Shown: piece after piece, positions 14,553 through 24,269 of the stretch
Position numbering within the stretch: the first letter of the stretch is position 1
Layout: the number at the start of each line of letters is the position of its first letter
DNA from: Saccoglossus kowalevskii
Lineage: Eukaryota > Hemichordata > Enteropneusta > Harrimaniidae
Reading direction: 5' to 3'
DNA length: 24,269 bases
Assembly: GCF_000003605.2 (NCBI RefSeq)
Contig: NW_003158548.1
Location: 1-24,269 of the forward strand
Program-made: the position numbers and the translations under genes
Notes under the pieces: generated by a model
Told to the model about the DNA's origin: nothing
Seen by the model: the letters and a program-made list of their open reading frames with translations, nothing else
Databases searched by the model: none

Positions 14553-14637
14553 GATAAATGTGACACCACATACATAACTGTATAAATGTGAGTCCACATA
14601 CATAACTGTATAAATGTGACACCACATACATAACTGT

Positions 14638-15349
14638 ATAAATGTGACACCACATACATAACTGTAGAAATGCGAGACTACATACATAACTGTATAAATG
14701 TGACACAACATACATAACTGTATAAATGTGAGACTACATACATAACTGTATAAATGTGACACCACATACATAGCTGTATAAATGTGACACCACATACATA
14801 ACTGTATAAATGTGACACCACATACATAACTGTATAAATGTGACACCACATACATAGCTGTATAAATGTGACACCACATACATAGCTGTATAAATTTGAC
14901 ACCACATACATAACTGTATAAATGTGACACCACATACATAACTGTATAAATGTGAGACTACACACATAACTGTATAAATGTGACACCACATACATAACTG
15001 GATAAATGTGACACCACATACATAACTGGATAAATGTGAGATCACATCCATAACTGTATAAATGTGACACCACATACATAGCTGTATAAATGTGACACAA
15101 CATACATAACTGTATAAATGTGAGACTACATACATAACTGGATAAATGTGACACCACATACATAACTGGATAAATGTGAGATCACATCCATAACTGGATA
15201 AATGTGAGATCACATCCATAACTGTATAAATGTGACACCACATACATAACTGTATAAATGTGAGACCACACACATAACTGTATAAATGTGACACCACATA
15301 CATAACTGTATAAATGTGACACCACACACATAACTGTATAAATGTGAGA
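14638..15349. repeat. Higher-order block K, copy 1 (712 bp)
   Basis: 712 bp identical to 21973-22684 (offset 7335). It shares the rare ctgtagaaatgcgag unit near 14664 and the rare aaatttgac mark near 14893. The match ends at C at 15350 against A at 22685 (gagaatac). Confidence 0.92.
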
Positions 15350-15544
15350 CTACATACATAACTGTATAAATGTGAGACCACATACATAACTGTAAAAATG
15401 TGAGACCACACACATAACTGTATAAATGTGACACCACATATATAACTGCATAAATGTGAGACTACATACATAACTGTATAAATGTGACACCACATACATG
15501 ACTGGATAAATGTGACACCACATACATAACTGTATAAATGTGAG
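14820..15544. repeat. Higher-order block L, copy 1 (725 bp)
   Basis: 725 bp identical to 19268-19992 (offset 4448). It overlaps block K and continues past it through the ctgtaaaaatg and catatataactgc units to the catgactgg unit. It ends at gagact here against gagtcc there. Confidence 0.92.
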
Positions 15545-15656
15545 ACTACATACATAACTGTATAAATGTGACACCACATACATAACTGTATAAATGTGAC
15601 ACCACACACATAACTGTATAAATGTGACACCACATACATAACTGGATAAATGTGAG

Positions 15657-16159
15657 ACCACATACATAACTGTATAAATGTGAGACCACATACATAACTG
15701 TATAAATGTGACACCACATACATAACTGGATTAATGTCAGATCACATCCATAACTGTATAAATGTGACACCACATACATAACTGTATAAATGTGAGACCA
15801 CACACATAACTGTATAAATGTGACACCACATACATAACTGGATAAATGTGACACCACATACATAACTGGATAAATGTGAGATCACATCCATAACTGTATA
15901 AATGTGACACCACATACATAACTGTATAAATGTGAGACCACACACATAACTGTATAAATGTGACACCACATACATAACCGTATAAATGTGACACCACATA
16001 CATAACTGAATAAATGTGACACCACATACATAACTGGATATATGTGACACCACATACATAACTGTATAAATGTGACACCACATACATAACTGTATAAATG
16101 TGACACCACATACATAACTGTATAAATGTGAGACTACATACATAACTGTATAAATGTGA
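15657..16159. repeat. Higher-order block J, copy 2
   Basis: Partner of 13081-13583, with the same ctggattaatgtcag mark near 15727. Bounded by G/C at 15656 and C/G at 16160. Confidence 0.9.
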
Positions 16160-16251
16160 CACCACATACATAGCTGTATAAATGTGACACCACATACATA
16201 ACTGTATAAATGTGACACCACATACATAACTGTATAAATGTGAGACCACAC

Positions 16252-16906
16252 ACATAACTGTATAAATGTGACACCACATACATAGCTGTATAAATTTGAC
16301 ACCACATACATAACTGTATAAATGTGACACCACATACATAACTGTATAAATGTGAGACCACACACATAACTGTATAAATGTGACACCACATACATAACTG
16401 GATAAATGTGACACCACATACATAACTGGATAAATGTGAGATCACATCCATAACTGTATAAATGTGACACCACATACATAGCTGTATAAATGTGACACAA
16501 CATACATAACTGTATAAATGTGAGACTACATACATAACTGGATAAATGTGACACCACATACATAACTGGATAAATGTGAGATCACATCCATAACTGTATA
16601 AATGTGACACCACATACATAACTGTATAAATGTGAGACCACACACATAACTGTATAAATGTGACACCACATACATAACTGTATAAATGTGACACCACACA
16701 CATAACTGTATAAATGTGAGACTACATACATAACTGTATAAATGTGAGACCACATACATAACTGTAAAAATGTGAGACCACACACATAACTGTATAAATG
16801 TGACACCACATATATAACTGCATAAATGTGAGACTACATACATAACTGTATAAATGTGACACCACATACATGACTGGATAAATGTGACACCACATACATA
16901 ACTGTA
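16252..16906. repeat. Higher-order block M, copy 1
   Basis: 655 bp identical to 21347-22001 (offset 5095, 182 units minus 1). It contains aaatttgac, cacaacatac, ctgtaaaaatg, catatataactgc and catgactgg units in order. Bounded by C/T at 16251 and T/G at 16907. Confidence 0.92.
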
Positions 16907-17027
16907 TAAATGTGAGACTACATACATAACTGTATAAATGTGACACAACATACATAACTGTATAAATGTGAGACTACATACATAACTGTATAAATGTGAC
17001 ACCACATACATAGCTGTATAAATGTGA

Positions 17028-17054
17028 CACCACATAATAACTGTATAAATGTGA
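17028..17054. repeat. 27-bp variant unit (-1)
   Basis: Reads cacataataactg, one C short. It lies two units before a rare gacctcacacaaaactg unit at 17083. Confidence 0.85.
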
Positions 17055-17343
17055 CACCACATACATAACTGTATAAATGTGAGACCTCACACAAAACTGT
17101 ATAAATGTGACACCACATACATAGCTGTATAAATGTGACACCACATACATAACTGTATAAATGTGAGACTACATACATAACTGTATAAATGTGACACCAC
17201 ATACATAACTGTATAAATGTGAGACCACATACATAACTGGATAAATGTGAGATCACATCCATAACTGTATAAATGTGACACCACATACATAGCTGTATAA
17301 ATGTGACACCACATACATAACTGTATAAATGTGAGACTACATA

Positions 17344-17997
17344 CATAACTGTATAAATGTGACACCACATACATAACTGTATAAATGTGAGACCACACAC
17401 ATAACTGTATAAATGTGACACCACATACATAACTGTATAAATGTGAGACCACACACATAACCGTATAAATGTGACACCACATACATAACTGAATAAATGT
17501 GACACCACATACATAACTGGATATATGTGACACCACATACATAACTGTATAAATATGACACCACATACATAACTGTATAAATGTGACACCACATACATAA
17601 CTGTATAAATGTGAGACTACATACATAACTGTATAAATGTGAGACCACATACATAACTGTATAAATGTGAGACCACACACATAACTGTATAAATGTGACA
17701 CCACATACATAGCTGCATAAATGTGAGACTACATACATAACTGTATAAATGTGACACCACATACATAACTGTATAAATGTGACACCACATACATAACTGT
17801 ATAAATGTGAGACCACACACATAACTGTATAAATGTGACACCACATACATAACTGCATAAATGTGAGACTACATACATAACTGTATAAATGTGACACCAC
17901 ATACATGACTGGATAAATGTGACACCACATACATAACTGTATAAATGTGAGTCCACATACATAACTGTATAAATGTGACACCACATACATAACTGTA
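17344..17997. repeat. Higher-order block A, copy 3 (654 bp)
   Basis: Identical over 654 bp to 4719-5372 (offset 12625). It shares the rare ataaatatgac unit and the order aaccgta, ctgaata, ggatatatg. The match ends where this copy has ctgtagaaa (G at 17998) and the other has ctgtataaa. Confidence 0.88.
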
Positions 17998-18314
17998 GAA
18001 ATGTGAGACTACATACATAACTGTATAAATGTGACACAACATACATAACTGTATAAATGTGAGACTACATACATAACTGTATAAATGTGACACCACATAC
18101 ATAACTGTATAAATGTGAGACCACATACATAACTGTATAAATGTGACACCACATACATAACTGTATAAATGTGAGACCACACACATAACTGTATAAATGA
18201 GACACCACATACATAACTGTATAAATGTGACACCGCATACATAACTGTATAAATGTGACACCACATACATAACTGTAAAAATGTGAGACTACATACATAA
18301 CTGTATAAATGTGA

Positions 18315-18340
18315 CACAACATACATAACTATAAATGTGA
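18315..18340. repeat. 26-bp variant unit (-2), separate origin
   Basis: Has the same aactataaatg deletion as 8714, 9664 and 18846 but in a cacaac-type unit followed by gactac, a different context, so the deletion probably arose twice. Confidence 0.82.
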
Positions 18341-18452
18341 GACTACATACATAACTGTATAAATGTGACACCACATACATAGCTGTATAAATGTGACACC
18401 ACATACATAACTGTATAAATGTGAGACCACATACATAACTGTATAAATGTAA

Positions 18453-18481
18453 CACCACATACATAACTGTAGAAAATGTGA
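18453..18481. repeat. 29-bp variant unit (+1)
   Basis: Reads ctgtagaaaatg with one extra A, at the left limit of block H copy 2. Confidence 0.85.
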
Positions 18482-19123
18482 GACCACACACATAACTGTA
18501 TAAATGTGACACCACATACATAACCGTATAAATGTGACACCACATACATAACTGGATATATGTGACACCACATACATAACTGTATAAATGTGACACCACA
18601 TACATAACTGTATAAATGTGACACCACATACATAACTGTATAAATGTGAGACTACATACATAACTGTATAAATGTGAGACCACATACATAACTGTATAAA
18701 TGTGAGACCACACACATAACTGTATAAATGTGACACCACATACATAGCTGCATAAATGTGAGACTACATACATAACTGTATAAATGTGACACCACATACA
18801 TAACTGTATAAATGTGACACCACATACATAACTGTATAAATGTGAGACCACACACATAACTATAAATGTGACACCACATACATAACTGTATAAATGTGAC
18901 ACCACATACATAACTGCATAAATGTGAGACTACATACATAACTTTATAAATGTGAGACCACATACATAACTGTATAAATGTGAGACCACACACATAACTG
19001 TATAAATGTGACACCACATACATAACTGCATAAATGTGAGACTACATACATAACTGTATAAATGTGACACCACATACATGACTGGATAAATGTGACACCA
19101 CATACATAACTGTATAAATGTGA
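18474..19123. repeat. Higher-order block H, copy 2
   Basis: Partner of 9292-9941. The left limit falls inside an odd unit (agaaaatg, 1 bp longer than its counterpart); the right limit is gagtcc here against gacacc there. Confidence 0.9.
18846..18871. repeat. 26-bp variant unit (-2)
   Basis: Third copy of the 8714/9664 deletion, carried within block H. Confidence 0.88.
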
Positions 19124-19267
19124 GTCCACATACATAACTGTATAAATGTGACACCACATACATAACTGTATAAATGTGACACCACATACATAACTGTAGA
19201 AATGTGAGACTACATACATAACTGTATAAATGTGACACAACATACATAACTGTATAAATGTGAGACT

Positions 19268-19992
19268 ACATACATAACTGTATAAATGTGACACCACATA
19301 CATAGCTGTATAAATGTGACACCACATACATAGCTGTATAAATTTGACACCACATACATAACTGTATAAATGTGACACCACATACATAACTGTATAAATG
19401 TGAGACTACACACATAACTGTATAAATGTGACACCACATACATAACTGGATAAATGTGACACCACATACATAACTGGATAAATGTGAGATCACATCCATA
19501 ACTGTATAAATGTGACACCACATACATAGCTGTATAAATGTGACACAACATACATAACTGTATAAATGTGAGACTACATACATAACTGGATAAATGTGAC
19601 ACCACATACATAACTGGATAAATGTGAGATCACATCCATAACTGGATAAATGTGAGATCACATCCATAACTGTATAAATGTGACACCACATACATAACTG
19701 TATAAATGTGAGACCACACACATAACTGTATAAATGTGACACCACATACATAACTGTATAAATGTGACACCACACACATAACTGTATAAATGTGAGACTA
19801 CATACATAACTGTATAAATGTGAGACCACATACATAACTGTAAAAATGTGAGACCACACACATAACTGTATAAATGTGACACCACATATATAACTGCATA
19901 AATGTGAGACTACATACATAACTGTATAAATGTGACACCACATACATGACTGGATAAATGTGACACCACATACATAACTGTATAAATGTGAG
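19268..19992. repeat. Higher-order block L, copy 2
   Basis: Partner of 14820-15544. To the left the two copies differ by three units (this copy has two consecutive catagctg units where the other has catagctg, two plain units, catagctg), a gain or loss of whole units. Confidence 0.92.
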
Positions 19993-20187
19993 TCCACATA
20001 CATAACTGTATAAATGTGACACCACATACATAACTGTATAAATGTGACACCACATACATAACTGTAGAAATGTGAGACTACATACATAACTGTATAAATG
20101 TGACACAACATACATAACTGTATAAATGTGAGACTACATACATAACTGTATAAATGTGACACCACATACATAGCTGTATAAATGTGA

Positions 20188-20216
20188 CACCACATACATA
20201 AACTGTATAAATGTGA
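20188..20216. repeat. 29-bp variant unit (+1)
   Basis: Reads catacataaactg with one extra A. It lies two units before the gacctcacacaaaactg unit at 20245. Confidence 0.85.
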
Positions 20217-20272
20217 CACCACATACATAACTGTATAAATGTGAGACCTCACACAAAACTGTATAAATGTGA

Positions 20273-20302
20273 CACCACATACATAGCTGTATTAAATGTG
20301 GA
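20273..20302. repeat. 30-bp variant unit (+2)
   Basis: Reads ctgtattaaatgtgga: an extra T and an extra G, both lengthening a run of the same base. It adjoins the left end of block I copy 2. Confidence 0.85.
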
Positions 20303-20890
20303 CACCACATACATAACTGTATAAATGTGATACCACATACACAGCTGTATAAATGTGACACCACATACATAACTGTATAAATGTGAGACTACATACATAA
20401 CTGTATAAATGTGATACCACACACATAACTGTATAAATGTGACACCACATACATAACTGGATAAATGTGACACCACATACATAACTGGATAAATGTGAGA
20501 TCACATCCATAACTGTATAAATGTGACACCACATACATAAATGTATAAATGTGAGACCACACACATAACTGTATAAATGTGACACCACATACATAACTGT
20601 ATAAATGTGAGACCACACACATAACCGTATAAATGTGACACCACATACATAACAGAATAAATGTGACACCACATACATAACTGGATATATGTGACACCAC
20701 ACACATAACTGTATAAATGTGACACCACATACATAACTGTATAAATGTGACACCACATACATAACTGTATAAATGTGAGACTACATACATAACTGTATAA
20801 ATGTGACACCACACACATAACTGTATAAATGTGACACCACATACATAACTGTATAAATGTGACACCACACACATAACTGTATAAATGTGA
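20301..20890. repeat. Higher-order block I, copy 2
   Basis: Partner of 11790-12379. It begins immediately at the 30-bp unit at 20273 and ends at C/G (12380/20891). Confidence 0.9.
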
Positions 20891-21346
20891 GACTACATAC
20901 ATAACTGTATAAATGTGAGACCACATACATAACTGTAAAAATGTGAGACCACACACATAACTGTATAAATGTGACACCACATACATAACTGCATAAATGT
21001 GAGACTACATACATAACTGTATAAATGTGACACCACATACATGACTGGATAAATGTGACACCACATACATAACTGTATAAATGTGAGTCCACATACATAA
21101 CTGTATAAATGTGACACCACATACATAACTGTATAAATGTGACACCACATACATAACTGTAGAAATGTGAGACTACATACATAACTGTATAAATGTGACA
21201 CAACATACATAACTGTATAAATGTGAGACTACATACATAACTGTATAAATGTGACACCACATACATAACTGTATAAATGTGACACCACATACATAACTGT
21301 ATAAATGTGACACCACATACATAACTGTATAAATGTGAGACCACAT

Positions 21347-22001
21347 ACATAACTGTATAAATGTGACACCACATACATAGCTGTATAAATTTGACACCAC
21401 ATACATAACTGTATAAATGTGACACCACATACATAACTGTATAAATGTGAGACCACACACATAACTGTATAAATGTGACACCACATACATAACTGGATAA
21501 ATGTGACACCACATACATAACTGGATAAATGTGAGATCACATCCATAACTGTATAAATGTGACACCACATACATAGCTGTATAAATGTGACACAACATAC
21601 ATAACTGTATAAATGTGAGACTACATACATAACTGGATAAATGTGACACCACATACATAACTGGATAAATGTGAGATCACATCCATAACTGTATAAATGT
21701 GACACCACATACATAACTGTATAAATGTGAGACCACACACATAACTGTATAAATGTGACACCACATACATAACTGTATAAATGTGACACCACACACATAA
21801 CTGTATAAATGTGAGACTACATACATAACTGTATAAATGTGAGACCACATACATAACTGTAAAAATGTGAGACCACACACATAACTGTATAAATGTGACA
21901 CCACATATATAACTGCATAAATGTGAGACTACATACATAACTGTATAAATGTGACACCACATACATGACTGGATAAATGTGACACCACATACATAACTGT
22001 A
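21347..22001. repeat. Higher-order block M, copy 2
   Basis: Partner of 16252-16906. It overlaps the start of block K copy 2 by 29 bp, so a switch of closest relative occurs at about 21973-22001. Confidence 0.92.
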
Positions 22002-22684
22002 GAAATGCGAGACTACATACATAACTGTATAAATGTGACACAACATACATAACTGTATAAATGTGAGACTACATACATAACTGTATAAATGTGACACCAC
22101 ATACATAGCTGTATAAATGTGACACCACATACATAACTGTATAAATGTGACACCACATACATAACTGTATAAATGTGACACCACATACATAGCTGTATAA
22201 ATGTGACACCACATACATAGCTGTATAAATTTGACACCACATACATAACTGTATAAATGTGACACCACATACATAACTGTATAAATGTGAGACTACACAC
22301 ATAACTGTATAAATGTGACACCACATACATAACTGGATAAATGTGACACCACATACATAACTGGATAAATGTGAGATCACATCCATAACTGTATAAATGT
22401 GACACCACATACATAGCTGTATAAATGTGACACAACATACATAACTGTATAAATGTGAGACTACATACATAACTGGATAAATGTGACACCACATACATAA
22501 CTGGATAAATGTGAGATCACATCCATAACTGGATAAATGTGAGATCACATCCATAACTGTATAAATGTGACACCACATACATAACTGTATAAATGTGAGA
22601 CCACACACATAACTGTATAAATGTGACACCACATACATAACTGTATAAATGTGACACCACACACATAACTGTATAAATGTGAGA
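21973..22684. repeat. Higher-order block K, copy 2
   Basis: Partner of 14638-15349. Its first 616 bp (to 22588) are also identical to 23653-24268 at an offset of exactly 1680 bp (60 units). Confidence 0.92.
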
Positions 22685-22738
22685 ATACATACATAACTGT
22701 ATAAATGTGACAACACATACATAACTGTATAAATGTGA

Positions 22739-23298
22739 GACCACACACATAACCGTATAAATGTGACACCACATACATAACAGAATAAATGTGACACCAC
22801 ATACATAACTGGATATATGTGACACCACACACATAACTGTATAAATGTGACACCACATACATAACTGTATAAATGTGACACCACATACATAACTGTATAA
22901 ATGTGAGACTACATACATAACTGTATAAATGTGACACCACACACATAACTGTATAAATGTGACACCACATACATAACTGTATAAATGTGACACCACACAC
23001 ATAACTGTATAAATGTGAGACCACACACATAACCGTATAAATGTGACACCACATACATAACAGAATAAATGTGACACCACATACATAACTGGATATATGT
23101 GACACCACACACATAACTGTATAAATGTGACACCACATACATAACTGTATAAATGTGACACCACATACATAACTGTATAAATGTGAGACTACATACATAA
23201 CTGTATAAATGTGACACCACACACATAACTGTATAAATGTGACACCACATACATAACTGTATAAATGTGACACCACATACATAACTGTATAAATGTGA
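22739..23298. repeat. 10-unit (280-bp) tandem higher-order repeat, two copies
   Basis: The order aaccgta, acagaata, ggatatatg, cacacac, plain, plain, gactac, cacacac, plain, cacacac occupies 22739-23018 and is repeated at 23019-23298, with a single difference (cacacac against catac in the tenth unit). It is the same series as at 12100-12939 but five units shorter. Confidence 0.88.
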
Positions 23299-23652
23299 CA
23301 CCACATACATAACTGTATAAATGTGAGACTACATACATAACTGTATAAATGTGACACCACACACATAACTGTATAAATGTGACACCACATACATAACTGT
23401 ATAAATGTGACACCACACACATAACTGTATAAATGTGAGACTACATACATAACTGTATAAATGTGAGACCACATACATAACTGTATAAATGTGACACCAC
23501 ATACATAACTGCATAAATGTGAGACTACATACATAACTGTATAAATGTGACACCACATACATGACTGGATAAATGTGACACCACATACATAACTGTATAA
23601 ATGTGAGTCCACATACATAACTGTATAAATGTGACACCACATACATAACTGT

Positions 23653-24268
23653 ATAAATGTGACACCACATACATAACTGTAGAAATGCGAGACTACATAC
23701 ATAACTGTATAAATGTGACACAACATACATAACTGTATAAATGTGAGACTACATACATAACTGTATAAATGTGACACCACATACATAGCTGTATAAATGT
23801 GACACCACATACATAACTGTATAAATGTGACACCACATACATAACTGTATAAATGTGACACCACATACATAGCTGTATAAATGTGACACCACATACATAG
23901 CTGTATAAATTTGACACCACATACATAACTGTATAAATGTGACACCACATACATAACTGTATAAATGTGAGACTACACACATAACTGTATAAATGTGACA
24001 CCACATACATAACTGGATAAATGTGACACCACATACATAACTGGATAAATGTGAGATCACATCCATAACTGTATAAATGTGACACCACATACATAGCTGT
24101 ATAAATGTGACACAACATACATAACTGTATAAATGTGAGACTACATACATAACTGGATAAATGTGACACCACATACATAACTGGATAAATGTGAGATCAC
24201 ATCCATAACTGGATAAATGTGAGATCACATCCATAACTGTATAAATGTGACACCACATACATAACTGT
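23653..24268. repeat. Higher-order block K, copy 3
   Basis: 616 bp identical to 21973-22588. The match runs to the second-last base of the window; the last base (T at 24269) differs from A at 22589. Confidence 0.92.
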
Positions 24269-24269
24269 T

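Larger units (their letters stand above)
1..24269. repeat. 28-bp satellite/minisatellite array, about 866 units
   Basis: Every part of the window is built from one 28-bp unit (first half caccacatacataa, second half ctgtataaatgtga). Unit starts fall at position 3 and every 28 bp after it, shifted only by 13 odd-length units whose changes sum to zero; the last full unit ends at 24250. The consensus has 12 A, 7 T, 6 C and 3 G and no CpG. Common variants by unit position are C1 to G, C4 to T or A, C3 to T with A9 to C, T8 to C, A14 to G, A13 to G, T18 to G, C or A, T20 to G or A and A22 to T. No interruption by unique sequence, transposon, RNA gene or plausible coding gene was seen on either strand. 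The sequence is of satellite or large-minisatellite type, most likely eukaryotic. The family is not recognised, and chromosomal position and function cannot be read from the window. Confidence 0.97.

Noticed and set aside
421-23070. AATAAA polyadenylation-like hexamers in ctgaataaatg and acagaataaatg units
   Set aside because: They are single-base variants of the unit without transcripts, downstream elements or genes to serve.
157-24258. Dozens of minus-strand open frames of 63-469 codons encoding Cys-, Tyr- and Val-rich repeats
   Set aside because: They overlap in several frames at once, all translate the same 28-bp unit through three frames, and start and stop wherever variants happen to give ATG or a stop. 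No non-repetitive protein part or known domain is visible.
1-24269. CRISPR array with 28-bp repeats
   Set aside because: There are no spacers: units adjoin directly and all of the sequence is repeat, with no cas genes nearby.
1-24269. TATA-box-like TATAAAT in nearly every unit on the + strand
   Set aside because: It is part of the repeat consensus, occurs hundreds of times, and has no gene or initiator context.
1-24269. Centromere protein B box or telomere repeat
   Set aside because: No CENP-B-box-like GC-rich core and no TTAGGG-type runs are present in the unit or its variants.
1-24269. Transposon or retroelement insertion within the array
   Set aside because: Unit phase is continuous through the window apart from changes of 1-2 bp, so no inserted element, target-site duplication or terminal repeat fits.

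Overview
The whole window is one tandem repeat array. I find no gene, RNA gene, mobile element or CRISPR array in it. The unit is 28 bp; on the + strand its first half is caccacatacataa and its second half is ctgtataaatgtga. Taking unit starts at position 3, 866 units run to 24250, with 2 bp of a unit at the left edge and 19 bp at the right edge. I found 13 units that are not 28 bp long. Their gains and losses sum to zero, which agrees with the unit phase being 3 (mod 28) at both ends. The window starts and stops inside the array, so no flanking DNA or array boundary is visible, except possibly one odd base at the very end.

The organism cannot be named. A pure array of more than 24 kb with a 28-bp unit, about 32% GC in the consensus and no CpG in the consensus, points to eukaryotic satellite or very large minisatellite DNA (subtelomeric, pericentromeric or interstitial) rather than bacterial or viral sequence. 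I do not recognise the unit as a named satellite family.

The units are not identical. A limited set of marked variants recurs: gacc/cacc at the unit start, gactac, gatcacatcc, gtccac, cacaac, cacacac, catagctg, catgactgg, ctgg, ctgc, ctttata, aaccgta, acagaata and others. The order of these variants is shared over long tracts between distant places. I traced blocks of 361 to 772 bp that are identical, or differ at one base, at offsets of 673, 950, 1680 (two separate cases), 2576, 3863, 4427, 4448, 4673, 5040, 5095, 7335, 8511, 9182 and 12625 bp. Local tandem higher-order repeats of 15 units (around 12.1-12.9 kb) and 10 units (22.7-23.3 kb) are also present. No single higher-order period explains the window; it looks like a mosaic of copied tracts, as unequal exchange or conversion would give. 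Misassembly of short reads could produce the same pattern.

The minus strand of the consensus has no stop codon in any frame. Because 28 is not a multiple of 3, a reading frame passes through all three frames of the unit every 84 bp, giving a 28-residue repeat. This explains the many overlapping minus-strand open frames (up to 469 codons). They are a by-product of the unit and are not annotated as genes.
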